From NCBI RefSeq assembly GCF_030144325.1, contig NZ_CP126307.1, forward strand, positions 5,112,001 through 5,176,000: DNA of 64,000 nucleotides, in the 5' to 3' direction. A program made the position numbers and the translations under genes. The notes below the pieces were generated by a model, which did not search any database, was not told the DNA's origin, and worked only from the letters and a program-made list of their open reading frames with translations. Below are positions 1-10,290 of this stretch, piece by piece (the stretch's first letter is position 1; each line of letters begins with the position of its first letter). This DNA comes from Bosea vestrisii (GTDB lineage: Bacteria; Pseudomonadota; Alphaproteobacteria; Rhizobiales; Beijerinckiaceae).

Positions 1-233
1 CCATTGGTGATGACGGCGACGAGGTTCTGGCGCGAGGTCAGTTCCGCCGCCTCGCTGGGGTCGTCGACGATCGCCTCGCAGGCAGCGGCGACGCCAGGCG
101 AGTAGGCGAGCGCCAGGTCGCGCTGGTTGCCGAGCGGCTTGGTCGCCTGGATCTCGAGCTTACCGGGCTTGGGAAGGCGGTGATAGACGAGCGCCCCCGA
201 ACGAAGGTCCGCCGACAAGGTGCTTTTAGCCAT
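1..233 (-). CDS. maeB: NADP-dependent malic enzyme, N-terminal part (cut by window edge)
   Basis: The minus strand reads from an ATG at 233 for 77 codons and runs off the window. The protein contains the segment LPKPGKLEIQATKPLGNQRD followed by LALAYSPGVAAACEAI, typical of the N-terminus of large MaeB-type malic enzymes, which convert malate to pyruvate and CO2 with NADP. The frame ends at VAVITNG, just before the usual tyrosine-bearing catalytic segment, so neither the dinucleotide-binding domain nor the C-terminal phosphotransacetylase-like domain can be checked. It is divergent from the MoxR-like operon. Confidence 0.88.
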   Translation of the reverse strand, partial: MAKSTLSADLRSGALVYHRLPKPGKLEIQATKPLGNQRDLALAYSPGVAAACEAIVDDPSEAAELTSRQNLVAVITN

Positions 234-528
234 CCCCACGCTTCCTCTGCGCCGCCGTTGCTTGCAGACGAGGTCGCGCAGAAAGGGGGTGGGCGTCAAG
301 CGGGGCCGGGCGGCGAAAGACCTGTGCCGCAGGACGAACGGGACCGAATTTCGCGGGCAGGCATTCCGGGATGGGTCAAAACCCAAACAAGTGGAGGCTC
401 GTGAAACAGCCGTGAAACAAAACTAAACATTACAAAGAAATAATGATTTCAAAGGCCTCTGGCGTTGCAGACTGCCTCTCACGCACATCCGCCGATTTGG
501 CTCCGGCGGCCGTTCTTGGGAGGGGTTG
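234..528. other. Divergent intergenic region
   Basis: These 295 bases separate malic enzyme (minus) from the MoxR-like operon (plus). No gene is supported. The right half is AT-rich compared with its surroundings and is the likely promoter area. An 8-base direct repeat GTGAAACA occurs at 401-408 and 412-419, with an 11-base period. No clear -35/-10 pair was identified. Confidence 0.5.
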
Positions 529-1559
529 ATGGAAGCGACGCGATCCGCCTTCGAAGAAGTCGTCTCGTTACGTCAGGCCAAGCAGCTGATTCAGTGCATG
601 GCGCATGAGCAGAGCTTTCTGCTGCTCTCGCCTCCAGGGCTCGGCAAGTCCGAGCTGGTCTACGAGGCGGCGCGCGAGGCGGGGCTGCCCTGCCGCTCGC
701 TGCTCGGCACCCAGATCGCGCCGGAGGATGTCAGCGGCATCCCGCGCATCGTTGGCGAGCGCTCGGTCTTCTGCCCGCCGCGCGTCCTCTTGCCGGAGAA
801 GCCCGAGCCGTTCTGCCTCTTTCTCGACGAATTGCCGGCGTGCTCGCCCGATGTCCAGAAGGCGTTCTATTCCCTGCTGCTGGAACGCCGGCTGGGCGAA
901 CATGCCTTGCCGAAGGGCACCTGGGTGGTCGCCGCCGGCAATCGCCTGCAGGATCGCGCTCTGGTGCGGGCGATGAGCTCGGCGCTGGTCAACCGCGTCA
1001 CCATACTGCAATTGCGCGTCGATACCGACGATTGGCTGGCCTGGGCCCAGCGCGCCGGCGTACGGAGCGAGATCCGCAATTTCATCGCGACGATTCCGGA
1101 CGCGCTGATGCGCCCGGTGCCGGCGGAGCCCGTGCCGTTCTCGACGCCGCGGGCTTGGGCAATGCTGTCGCGGGCGCTCGACATGGCCGAGAAGGCGGGC
1201 TTTCTCAGCAGCGAACTCCGGCGTGCGCTCGCCTTTGGCCGGCTCTCGCCGGAGGACGCGGTGGTGTTCTGCGCGCTGGCTGAGGATTCGATTGGAGCGG
1301 TTCGCCCGCTCGAGGACTATCTGCGCAAGCCGGAGCTGCTGCCGAAGGGCGATTCCGCCCGCTGGTTCATCCTCGACTGCATCCGCCAATTCGTCAGGGA
1401 TGGCCGCGCCGCTGGCATCAAGCCGGCGGTGATCAACCGTTTCCTGCGCAGCCTGTCGCATGAGCACCAGCTTCTCACCCTCAACGACATGGTCGAGACA
1501 TGGGGGAGCTTGGGGCGGACCGCGCCATGTACGACCTCCTGCGCAAGGTCGCGGCATGA
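529..1559 (+). CDS. MoxR-like AAA+ ATPase (C-terminal frameshift)
   Basis: This is a MoxR-family AAA+ ATPase, a chaperone-like class that usually works with a von Willebrand A protein, as encoded next door. The Walker A motif SPPGLGKS is at about residues 34-41 and the Walker B region FLFLDELP-like at about 100. A GGGAGG site lies 5 bases before the ATG at 529. The reading frame is conserved to NDMVETWGSLG and then breaks. Adding one G to the G-run at about 1512-1515 restores the tail ADRAMYDLLRKVAA, ending at the TGA at 1557-1559, which overlaps the next start (ATGA). Without the correction the frame runs on to 1794 as nonsense. A sequencing indel is more likely than a real mutation. Confidence 0.85.
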
Positions 1560-2815
1560 GCACCGCGTCCGATCTCTCAGCCGCCGACCGCGCCACCCAT
1601 GCGCGGATCATGAAGGGCCTGCGGCTGGTCACCGCGCCGTTCCCGCATCTGGCCGGGCTTGCCGCCGCGGTGCGTGTCGAAATCGATGCGCGCGTGCCGA
1701 CGATGGGCGTCTTTGCCTCCGGCCGGCTGCTGGCGAATCCTGCCTTCACGGCGAGGCTCTCCGGCGACGATCTCGTCTTCGTGCTCGCCCATGAGCTGCT
1801 GCATCTGGCACTGCGGACCCATGACCGGGCTCGCGGCAGCGCTACGCTCGAGTTCAACTACGCCCACGACTACATCATCAACGACATGCTGCGGCATGCG
1901 CTCGGCACCACGACGATCCCGGCCGGCGGGCTCGATATGCCGGGTGCCCGCGAGCGCTCGGCCGAGGACATCGTGCTGGAGATGCGCCGCACCGGCAATT
2001 ACATGCCCTCGCGGACTCAAGTCTGGGAGGGGCAGGTCGTGACCGTCGAGCAGGTGCTCGGCGCGGCGCGGCAGGCGCCGGCGGGCTCGATGGGCGATGC
2101 GCTCGACGCGCGGCGCGAGCGCGAGCTCTTTCCGGAGAACAGCGCCGACCAGGCCGAGCGAGCGCGGGCGGTCCGCGATCTCGCAGGGCGCGGCATGGTA
2201 TTGGCGAAGGCCATGGGCGTGATGCGCGGCAAGGGCGATAGTCCAGGCGGGCAGCAGCAGAGCGTGCGGGCCCAGCGCGGTTTCTTTCACACGCCCTGGC
2301 ATGTCGCGCTCCAGCCCTGGCTCGACGGCGTCGCGCCGGGCGAGCGCACCTACACCCGCGCCTCGCGCCGCGGCAATGACCACAGCGATGTCGTGATGCC
2401 CGGCCGCAAGCGCTATTCCTGGATGCTCAACGTCATCCTCGACACCAGCGCCTCGATGGGTGACGACATCCCGAAAGCGCTCGGCGCCATCGCCGATTTC
2501 TGCGATGCGGCCGGGGTCGACGAGATCCGCGTCGTCCAGTGCGACACCGTCGTCACCTCGGACGAGGTGCTCTCTCCGTCAGCGCTCGCCGACTACCAGA
2601 TCAGCGGCTATGGCGGCAGCGACCTGACGCCAGCGCTCGCTGCCCTGGCGGACGATCCGCGCGTGACCTCTGCCATCGTCATCACCGATGGCGACATCTC
2701 CTATCCGAGCGAAGCCGTCCCCTATGCGGTGCTGTGGGCGCTGCCGAAAGCTTCAGCTTCGTTCCAGCCGTCCTATGGCCGGGTCGTCGTCATGCAAGCG
2801 GGAGGCGCATCATGA
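1556..2815 (+). CDS. VWA-like domain protein with N-terminal metallopeptidase-like domain (DUF2201 type)
   Basis: The 419-residue protein has two parts. The N-terminal half carries a zinc-protease-like HELLH motif at residues 79-83, followed by a conserved Tyr/Asp/His-rich segment. The C-terminal part, from about residue 288, is a von Willebrand A fold with the metal-site motif DTSAS at 296-300 and a later ITDGD. This architecture matches the putative metallopeptidase plus VWA-like family (DUF2201). Its start overlaps the ATPase stop and its stop overlaps the LCCL gene start, both as ATGA, so the three genes should be translationally coupled. The likely role is substrate or adaptor partner of the MoxR ATPase. 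Whether the HELLH site is catalytic is unknown. Confidence 0.88.
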   Translation: MSTASDLSAADRATHARIMKGLRLVTAPFPHLAGLAAAVRVEIDARVPTMGVFASGRLLANPAFTARLSGDDLVFVLAHELLHLALRTHDRARGSATLEFNYAHDYIINDMLRHALGTTTIPAGGLDMPGARERSAEDIVLEMRRTGNYMPSRTQVWEGQVVTVEQVLGAARQAPAGSMGDALDARRERELFPENSADQAERARAVRDLAGRGMVLAKAMGVMRGKGDSPGGQQQSVRAQRGFFHTPWHVALQPWLDGVAPGERTYTRASRRGNDHSDVVMPGRKRYSWMLNVILDTSASMGDDIPKALGAIADFCDAAGVDEIRVVQCDTVVTSDEVLSPSALADYQISGYGGSDLTPALAALADDPRVTSAIVITDGDISYPSEAVPYAVLWALPKASASFQPSYGRVVVMQAGGAS

Positions 2816-3198
2816 AAGTCGTGCAGGATCTCGTCGCCTATTTCGACAACCGCGGAAAACTCTCGCGCCGGCAACTCAAGACGCTGCTCGAGCAGAACTC
2901 GATCGCGTCGGAAGCACCGACGAACATGCATGGGCTCTGCGAGAAGGTCGGAGCCGTCTACTATTTTCGCGTCACGGGTACCGTGGAGGGCCAGCTCTGG
3001 GGCACGGACATCTACAGCGGCGACTCGTCGATCGGCGCCGCGGCCGTGCATATGGGGCTGCTCAAGCCGGGCAAGACCGCCGTCTTCAGGGTGACGGTGG
3101 TGACGCCGCCGGAGGAGTTTCCCGGCACCGAGCGCAACGGTGTCACCAGCACCCAGTACGGCCGTTATCAGTACGCCTGGAAGCTGTCGGCGATCTGA
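2812..3198 (+). CDS. LCCL-domain protein
   Basis: This is a 128-residue protein. Residues 50-125 resemble an LCCL domain: WGTDIYSGDSSIGAAAVHMG is close to the family core GTxxYxxxSxICxAAxHAG. The cysteine normally found after S-x-I is glycine here, and the only cysteine is at position 43, so the usual disulfide pair is missing. There is no signal peptide, so it is probably cytosolic, unlike eukaryotic LCCL proteins. The N-terminal 45 residues are mostly helical. Its start overlaps the VWA gene stop (ATGA at 2812-2815), making it the third member of the operon. A weak hairpin lies in the 21-base gap to the convergent transporter gene. Confidence 0.82.
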   Translation: MKVVQDLVAYFDNRGKLSRRQLKTLLEQNSIASEAPTNMHGLCEKVGAVYYFRVTGTVEGQLWGTDIYSGDSSIGAAAVHMGLLKPGKTAVFRVTVVTPPEEFPGTERNGVTSTQYGRYQYAWKLSAI

Positions 3199-3219
3199 GA
3201 CCCTGGCCTGGGCCGCAGC

Positions 3220-4236
3220 TCAGGCCGCCAGCGCACCGACGCCGCCATCGTGCAGATGGCAGGCGGCGACGTGGCCCGTGGCGATCTCCTTCAGCGCCGG
3301 GCGCTCGACCCTGCAGCGCGGCCCGGCTTGCGGACAGCGGGGGTGGAAATGGCAGCCGGACGGCGGATGCAGCGGCGAGGGGATCTCGCCCTTCAGCGGC
3401 GCGAAGCGCTTCTTGCGCGCAGCGATCGACGGCACGTTGGCGAGCAGCGCCTGAGCGTAAGGATGCTGCGGGCCCTTGAACAATTCGGCTGCCGGCGCCG
3501 CCTCGACGACGCGGCCGAGATACATGATCACGACCCGGTCGGAGAGGTGGCGGACCACCGAGAGATCATGGCTGATGAAGAGATAAGTCAGGTTAAGTTC
3601 GTCACGCAGCTTCATGAAAAGATTCAGGACTTGGGCCTGAATCGATACATCAAGTGCGGCCACACTCTCGTCGCACACCAGAAATTGCGGCTTGACCGCG
3701 AGCGCCCGAGCGATGCCAATGCGGGCGCGCTGACCGCCGGAGAACTGGTGCGGATAGCGGCGGCGATAAGTCGAATCGAGACCGACGCGGTCGAGCATCT
3801 CGGCGACATAGGCGTCCTGCTGCACCTTCGGCACGAGCCCATGCACGACCGGCGCCTCGCCGACGATGTCGGTGACGCGCAGGCGCGGATTGAGCGAGGA
3901 CATCGGGTCCTGGAAGATCATCTGGATGGCGAGCGTCGCCGCTTTCCGCTCCTCCGACGACATCTCGTTCGTGTAGCGCCCGCGCCAGGAGACGCGGCCG
4001 GAGCTGGCATGGTGGATGCCGGCGACGACGCGTCCGAGGGTCGACTTGCCGCAGCCGGACTCGCCCACGAGCCCGACGACTTCGCCCTGGCGGATCGAAA
4101 GGTCGACGCTGTCGACGGCGTGAACGACCTGCTCGCTGTATTTCGCGCCGAGCAGGTTGGCGAATTTGGAGGCGGCGTCGAGCGGTTTGGTGAAGCGCTT
4201 CGAGACGGCCTCTAAGGTGAGGATCGGCGTCGTCAT
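3220..4236 (-). CDS. Peptide/nickel-type ABC transporter ATP-binding protein (DppF-like)
   Basis: This ATPase energises the importer encoded upstream on the same strand. Walker A (GESGCGKS), the signature FSGGQRARIGIARAL and Walker B leading into CDESVAALD are all present. The C-terminal extension with GCHFHPRCPQ is typical of the oligopeptide/dipeptide ABC C-terminal domain. The start chosen is the ATG at 4236, which overlaps the stop of the preceding ATPase gene (ATGA). A longer frame to 4326 would lie within that gene and is rejected. It is the last gene of the five-gene operon. Confidence 0.93.
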   Translation of the reverse strand: MTTPILTLEAVSKRFTKPLDAASKFANLLGAKYSEQVVHAVDSVDLSIRQGEVVGLVGESGCGKSTLGRVVAGIHHASSGRVSWRGRYTNEMSSEERKAATLAIQMIFQDPMSSLNPRLRVTDIVGEAPVVHGLVPKVQQDAYVAEMLDRVGLDSTYRRRYPHQFSGGQRARIGIARALAVKPQFLVCDESVAALDVSIQAQVLNLFMKLRDELNLTYLFISHDLSVVRHLSDRVVIMYLGRVVEAAPAAELFKGPQHPYAQALLANVPSIAARKKRFAPLKGEIPSPLHPPSGCHFHPRCPQAGPRCRVERPALKEIATGHVAACHLHDGGVGALAA

Positions 4237-5216
4237 GCCGCGACTCCGGCGAGGTTCAGCGGGTGGTGGCAGCGCACGCCGCGTGCTCCCGGGAAGGGGG
4301 TGACGTCGGGGGCGAGCGCGAGGCAATCGGCCTGCGCGTAATCGCAGCGCGCCGCGAAGGCGCAGCCCTGCGGCAGTCGCGCCAGCGAGGGCGTCGAGCC
4401 TCTGATCTGGCGCAAGGGCGCACCGGGCTCGCCTTCGGCCGGCAGCGAACCGAGCAGTCCGCTGGTATAGGGATGGAGCGGGGTGTCGAGCACCGGATCG
4501 ACCGCGCCGGTCTCGACGATGCGGCCGGCATACATCACCGCGATACGGTCGGCGAGGCCGGCGACGACGCCGAGATCATGCGTGATCCAGACCAGCGCCG
4601 TGCCGGTATCGGCGCAGAGCCCCTGCATCTCCGCCAGGATCTGGCTCTGGATGGTAACGTCGAGCGCCGTCGTCGGCTCGTCGCAGATGATCAAGGGCGG
4701 GCGGTGCAGCAGGGCGATCGCGATGGCGACGCGCTGGCGCATGCCGCCGGAGAACTGATGCGGATAGGCGTTGAGGCGTTCCTCGGGCGAGGGGATGCCG
4801 ACCTTGGCGAGCGCATCGCGGGAGCGCTCGCGGGCCGCCTTGTGCGAGACCCTGTCATGGGCGGTGACGGCCTCGATCATCTGCGTGTCGACACGCAGGA
4901 CCGGATTCAGCGTCATCATCGGGTCCTGGAAGATCATCGCGACCTCGCGGCCACGGACCTTGCGGAAGCCCTCCTCGTCGAGCCCGACGAGCTCCTTGCC
5001 ATTGAGCTTGATCGAGCCCTCGACGATTCTGCCCGGCGGGTCGATCAGACCCATCACCGAGAAGCCGGTGACAGACTTGCCGGATCCCGACTCGCCGACG
5101 AGCCCGAGTACCTCGCCGCGCTCGACATGGAAGGAGACGCCGTCGACCGACTTCACCGTGCCGGCGCGGGTGAAGAAGTGGGTCTTGAGGCCGCTGACTT
5201 CGAGAACGGGCGCCAT
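4233..5216 (-). CDS. Peptide/nickel-type ABC transporter ATP-binding protein (DppD-like)
   Basis: A 327-residue ATPase, the partner of the following DppF-like subunit in a heterodimeric importer motor. Walker A GESGSGKS, signature FSGGMRQRVAIAIAL, Walker B and the C-terminal oligopeptide extension with GCAFAARC are visible. The start at 5216 (MAPVLEVSGLK) lies 2 bases beyond the stop of the upstream permease gene. The longer frame to 5888 is a shadow of that permease. The substrate cannot be told from the ATPase; the family includes di/oligopeptides, nickel and some opines. Confidence 0.93.
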   Translation of the reverse strand: MAPVLEVSGLKTHFFTRAGTVKSVDGVSFHVERGEVLGLVGESGSGKSVTGFSVMGLIDPPGRIVEGSIKLNGKELVGLDEEGFRKVRGREVAMIFQDPMMTLNPVLRVDTQMIEAVTAHDRVSHKAARERSRDALAKVGIPSPEERLNAYPHQFSGGMRQRVAIAIALLHRPPLIICDEPTTALDVTIQSQILAEMQGLCADTGTALVWITHDLGVVAGLADRIAVMYAGRIVETGAVDPVLDTPLHPYTSGLLGSLPAEGEPGAPLRQIRGSTPSLARLPQGCAFAARCDYAQADCLALAPDVTPFPGARGVRCHHPLNLAGVAA

Positions 5217-5218
5217 GC

Positions 5219-6139
5219 TCACTTCTCCAGCCGCGGGTTGAGCACGTCGCGCAGGCGGTCGCCGACCAGGTTGATCGAGACGATCGTCATCAGCAGCGCA
5301 AAGCCGGGGAAGACCGAGATCCAGTAGCTGCCGGAGAGCATGTACTGGAAGCCGTTGGCGATCAGCACGCCGAGCGAAGGCTCGGTCTGCGGCAGGCCGA
5401 CGCCGAGGAAGGAAAGCGTCGCCTCCAGCGAGATCGCATGGGCCGTCTGCACGGTGACGATGACGATCACCGGCGCGAGGCAATTCGGCAGGATGTGGCG
5501 GAAGACGGTGCGGGCATGGGAGAGCCCCAGCGACTGCGCCGCCTCGACATATTCCTTGCGCCGCTCGACCAGCGCCGAGCCGCGCACGGTGCGAGCGTAA
5601 TAGGCCCATTGCACCATCACCAGCGCGATGATGATCTTGTCGACGCCCTTGCCGAGGCCCGCGACCAGGATCAGCGCGACCAGCACGGACGGCAGCGAGA
5701 GCTGCAGGTCGACGAGACGCATGATCGCGTTCTCGGTACGCCCGCCGGCATAGGCGGCGATCAGGCCGACCGCCGAGCCGATCGTCGCGGCGAGGATGCC
5801 CGAGAAGGCGCCGACCATCAGCGAGATGCGCAGGCCGTAGAGGATGCCCGAGAGCAGGTCGCGGCCGACGCCGTCCGAGCCGAGCCACATGGTGAAGCCC
5901 TCGCCGGAGGCCGAACCCGGCGGCTGGCGCGAATCCATCACGTCGACGCTGGCGAGATCATAGGGGTTCTGCGGCGCGATCAGCGGCGCCGCCAGGGCGA
6001 GCAATACGATCAGGATGAAGAGGACGAGGCCGAACAGCGCCAGCCGGTCCTCGATGAAGGAGCGGACGAAGCGCCGGAACGGCGTCTCCTCCTTGGCCTC
6101 GACAGGCGGTGCGGCGGCGGGCAGGGCGGCTTCGCTCAT
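5219..6139 (-). CDS. Peptide-type ABC transporter permease (DppC-like)
   Basis: A 306-residue inner-membrane permease. The N-terminal cytosolic segment and first helix (LFGLVLFILIVLLALAAPLI) are typical of the OppC N-terminal family, followed by a BPD_transp_1 domain with the ATPase-contact loop EAAQSLGLSHARTVFRHILP. The last helices end in VGDRLRDVLNPRLEK, a family hallmark. Its start overlaps the stop of the DppB-like gene (ATGA at 6136-6139), and 2 bases separate its stop from the DppD-like start. Confidence 0.93.
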   Translation of the reverse strand: MSEAALPAAAPPVEAKEETPFRRFVRSFIEDRLALFGLVLFILIVLLALAAPLIAPQNPYDLASVDVMDSRQPPGSASGEGFTMWLGSDGVGRDLLSGILYGLRISLMVGAFSGILAATIGSAVGLIAAYAGGRTENAIMRLVDLQLSLPSVLVALILVAGLGKGVDKIIIALVMVQWAYYARTVRGSALVERRKEYVEAAQSLGLSHARTVFRHILPNCLAPVIVIVTVQTAHAISLEATLSFLGVGLPQTEPSLGVLIANGFQYMLSGSYWISVFPGFALLMTIVSINLVGDRLRDVLNPRLEK

Positions 6140-7113
6140 GATGTCGCCTCCGTCAGGCGTACGCGTGGGTCGAGCGCCGAATAGACCATGTCGACCAATA
6201 GGTTGATGGCGACGAACAGCACGACGACGACCATGACGTAGGCGACGATCACCGGCCGATCGAGCCGGGTGATCGCCTCCAGAAGCAGGCGCCCCATGCC
6301 CGGCCAGGCGAAGATCGTCTCGGTCACGACCGAGAAGGCGACGAGCGAGCCGAATTCCAGTCCGAGCACGGTGACGATCGGGATCATGATGTTCTTCAGG
6401 ATGTGGACGCCGATGATCCGGCTCTGCGACAGGCCCTTGGCCCGGGCGAACTTGACGTAATCCATCAGCGCCGCCTCGCGGGCGCCGGCCCGCGCCAGGC
6501 GGATCACCAGCGAGATCTTGAGCAGCGCCAGGTTGAGCGCCGGCAGGGCGACATGCTGCCAGCCCTTCAGCGTCAGCAGCGACGTTTCCAAGCCGAAGAT
6601 CGAGACTGTCGGTCCACGTCCGGTCGCCGGCAGCCAGCCGAGGCCGACCGCGAAGGTCAGGATCAGCATCAGGCCAACCCAGAAGGTCGGCAGCGAGAAG
6701 CCGAGGATCGAGACCGCCATGATGAAGCGCGACAGCCGGCTTTCCGGCTTCAAGCCGGCATAGAGGCCGAGCGGCAGGCCGATCACGATCGCCATGAAGA
6801 GCGCGACGAAGGCGAGCTCCAGCGTCGCCGGCATGCGGCTGAGGATCAGCTTGATGGCGGATTCGCCATGGACAAAGGAGCGGCCGAGATCGCCCTGCAC
6901 GGCGTTCTTCAGGAAGACCAGGAATTGCTCCCAGATCGGCCGGTCGAGCCCGAGCTGGCGCGCCGTCTCGGCGATCTGCTGCTGGTCCATCTCGGGCGAG
7001 ATCAGCATGTAGATCGGGTCGCCGACGACGTTCACGCCGAAGAAGACGATCACGAGCATGGCGGCGATGACGAAGAGGGCTTGCGCCAGGCGGCGCAGGA
7101 TGAATGCCAGCAT
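6136..7113 (-). CDS. Peptide-type ABC transporter permease (DppB-like)
   Basis: A 325-residue permease that begins with the hallmark MLAFILRRLAQALFVI helix and has the DppB-like ATPase-contact loop FARAKGLSQSRIIGVHILKN. It forms the membrane pore with the DppC-like protein. It is the first of four overlapping genes, but it sits 198 bases downstream of the binding-protein gene. That gap contains two stem-loops, suggesting the permease and ATPase genes are expressed at a lower level than the binding protein. Confidence 0.93.
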   Translation of the reverse strand: MLAFILRRLAQALFVIAAMLVIVFFGVNVVGDPIYMLISPEMDQQQIAETARQLGLDRPIWEQFLVFLKNAVQGDLGRSFVHGESAIKLILSRMPATLELAFVALFMAIVIGLPLGLYAGLKPESRLSRFIMAVSILGFSLPTFWVGLMLILTFAVGLGWLPATGRGPTVSIFGLETSLLTLKGWQHVALPALNLALLKISLVIRLARAGAREAALMDYVKFARAKGLSQSRIIGVHILKNIMIPIVTVLGLEFGSLVAFSVVTETIFAWPGMGRLLLEAITRLDRPVIVAYVMVVVVLFVAINLLVDMVYSALDPRVRLTEATS

Positions 7114-7143
7114 GGTCCGGGGCCTTCCGGATCGTTCAATCCG

Positions 7144-7164
7144 GCTCCAGCTTAAAGCTGGAGC
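7144..7164. repeat. Perfect 21-base palindrome between binding-protein and permease genes
   Basis: Ten-base arms GCTCCAGCTT and AAGCTGGAGC surround a single central A. It lies 31 bases upstream of the DppB-like start within the minus-strand transcript. It could be a regulator site or an mRNA processing/stabilising hairpin. Confidence 0.6.
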
Positions 7165-7256
7165 AAGTTAAAGATAGAGCCGTTCCGCGCGGCCGATACC
7201 GGCGTGATGCCGGGAGGCGGGCGCACATGGAACGGCTCAGAGGATATGTCCGCTAA

Positions 7257-7284
7257 GGCGGGCCGGGCTCGGGCCCAGCCCGCC
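7257..7284 (-). terminator. GC-rich stem-loop after the binding-protein gene (possible partial terminator)
   Basis: Arms GGCGGGC (7257-7263) and GCCCGCC (7278-7284) enclose a GC-rich loop that can pair internally. It starts 28 bases after the binding-protein stop on the minus strand. There is no U-tract, so it is more likely to attenuate or to protect the mRNA 3' end than to terminate fully. Confidence 0.4.
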
Positions 7285-7311
7285 ATCGGCGGTGTGTTCA
7301 GCCGGTCCGGT

Positions 7312-8910
<1,599 letters not shown>

Positions 8911-9030
8911 CTGAGGAACCTCCCGAGTTCTGGCGCTATTTAGGGCAAGCGGGGGGCCCTCCGCCAGCGGGCGGCGGAGAATTTTCTTCTACAGTTTACG
9001 GTTGTCCAGAAGGGACGCGACCGCGAAGGC

Positions 9031-9267
9031 TCAGAACGCCTTGAAGGTGATGATCGTGTGGGTGTCGGCGATCTCGGGGATCGACTGAACCTTCTGGGCG
9101 ACGAAATGGCCGATGTCGACATCGGCCGCGACGTGGAACTTGGCCAGGATGTCGTAATTGCCGGCGGTCGAATAGATTTCCGAAGCGATCTCGCGGTCGG
9201 CGAGTTCGCTGGCGACCTCATAGGTCTTGCCGAGCCTGCATTTGATCTCGACGAAGAAGGTCTGCAT
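9031..9267 (-). CDS. Stand-alone Lrp/AsnC ligand-binding (RAM) domain protein
   Basis: This 78-residue protein is only the regulator-of-amino-acid-metabolism fold of Lrp/AsnC regulators, without a helix-turn-helix. It runs MQTFFVEIKCRLGKTYEVA to THTIITFKAF. Such proteins form ring oligomers and bind small effectors. The start at 9267 is chosen over the upstream frame to 9321 because homologs begin at this MQTxFVEIK motif. It lies 120 bases upstream of the binding-protein gene on the same strand. Its function is unknown. Confidence 0.85.
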   Translation of the reverse strand: MQTFFVEIKCRLGKTYEVASELADREIASEIYSTAGNYDILAKFHVAADVDIGHFVAQKVQSIPEIADTHTIITFKAF

Positions 9268-9317
9268 CGCGCGCTCCGGAATCCTCACGCCCTTCGATAG
9301 CCGCTGGCGCGGGAAGA

Positions 9318-10142
9318 TCAAGCGCCGGCGAGTTCGGCGATGCGGCGTGTGATGCTGCTTTCGGGATCGGGAAGCGTGTCGAGCACGGTGAAGTGGTTGG
9401 CGCCGTCGATCTCCTGATAGCGCGTGCGAACGCCTTCCAGGCCCCAGACGTCGGTGAGCTGGCGGCTCTGCCTGAGATATTCGGCGCTCTCGGCCCCGCC
9501 GACGACCGCGTCCATGACGAGACCTGAGGGAGCCGGCCAGAACAGCGGACTCTCGCGCTCCGCCCCTTCCAGCGTCAGGCCAAGCGCTTTGTTGAGGCTG
9601 GTCTCGGTCAGGGGCTTCAGATTGTAGAGGCCGGAGATGCCGTAGGCTGCCGGCACGATCTGGTCGGGCAGTTCCGGATCGACATTCTTCCAGCCCGTCG
9701 CCAGCAGGCAGGCGGAGAGCTGGCCACCGGCCGAATGCCCGGCTGCGACCACCGGCAGATTGTAACGCAGCCAGATCGTCGCGGCAGCCTGCTGCAGCTC
9801 CCAGACGATGTGGCCAACCTCGACCTGTGGGCAGAGGTCGTAGCCAACGACTGCGACGGGGACGCCGAGCTGGTTGAGCCCGCGCGCCATGTGCGAGAAG
9901 TAGCTCGGATCGAGCGCCTGCCAGTAGCCGCCATGGATGAAGAGCACGATCGCCTTGCTCTTCACGTCCTCCGGCTTGAACAAATCATAGGTCTGGCGCG
10001 GGCCCTCGCCATAACGGACGCCGAGCTCGCTGACGGCGACCTCGCGATAGGCGGCCGCATCGCGGGCCCAGCCGGCGATGATGCCCGGATGCTCTGGCAC
10101 GCGGGCGCGGTTGTTGTATTCGGTCTCGTAGTCGACGGACAT
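9318..10142 (-). CDS. Alpha/beta hydrolase with HGGYW motif (arylformamidase-like)
   Basis: A 274-residue cytosolic alpha/beta hydrolase. The oxyanion motif HGGYW is at residues 70-74, the nucleophile elbow GHSAGG at 135-140 (Ser137), and the likely catalytic His in GANHFTV near the C-terminus. HGGxW is characteristic of kynurenine formamidase/arylformamidase-like enzymes. No other tryptophan-degradation gene is nearby, so the substrate is uncertain. The start at 10142 (MSVDYETEYN) is used; the frame extending to 10733 is a shadow of the divergent asparaginase gene. Confidence 0.85.
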   Translation of the reverse strand: MSVDYETEYNNRARVPEHPGIIAGWARDAAAYREVAVSELGVRYGEGPRQTYDLFKPEDVKSKAIVLFIHGGYWQALDPSYFSHMARGLNQLGVPVAVVGYDLCPQVEVGHIVWELQQAAATIWLRYNLPVVAAGHSAGGQLSACLLATGWKNVDPELPDQIVPAAYGISGLYNLKPLTETSLNKALGLTLEGAERESPLFWPAPSGLVMDAVVGGAESAEYLRQSRQLTDVWGLEGVRTRYQEIDGANHFTVLDTLPDPESSITRRIAELAGA

Positions 10143-10290
10143 CGGATCCTGATCTTGCTGCGCCTCGGCTGTCGCCGCCGGCTCGGTTCGGGAGCAGTTT
10201 GCGCCATGCGCACCCGGCCGGTCGAGGTCTTTTGACAGTGGCCACCGCAAACGCGACAAGACGGCAGCCTCGATCGCGCCGGAGCCGCCC

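Noticed and set aside
8959..8990. A stem-loop with a T-rich tail on the plus strand
   Set aside because: No plus-strand gene lies upstream for it to terminate; on the minus strand no T-tract follows.
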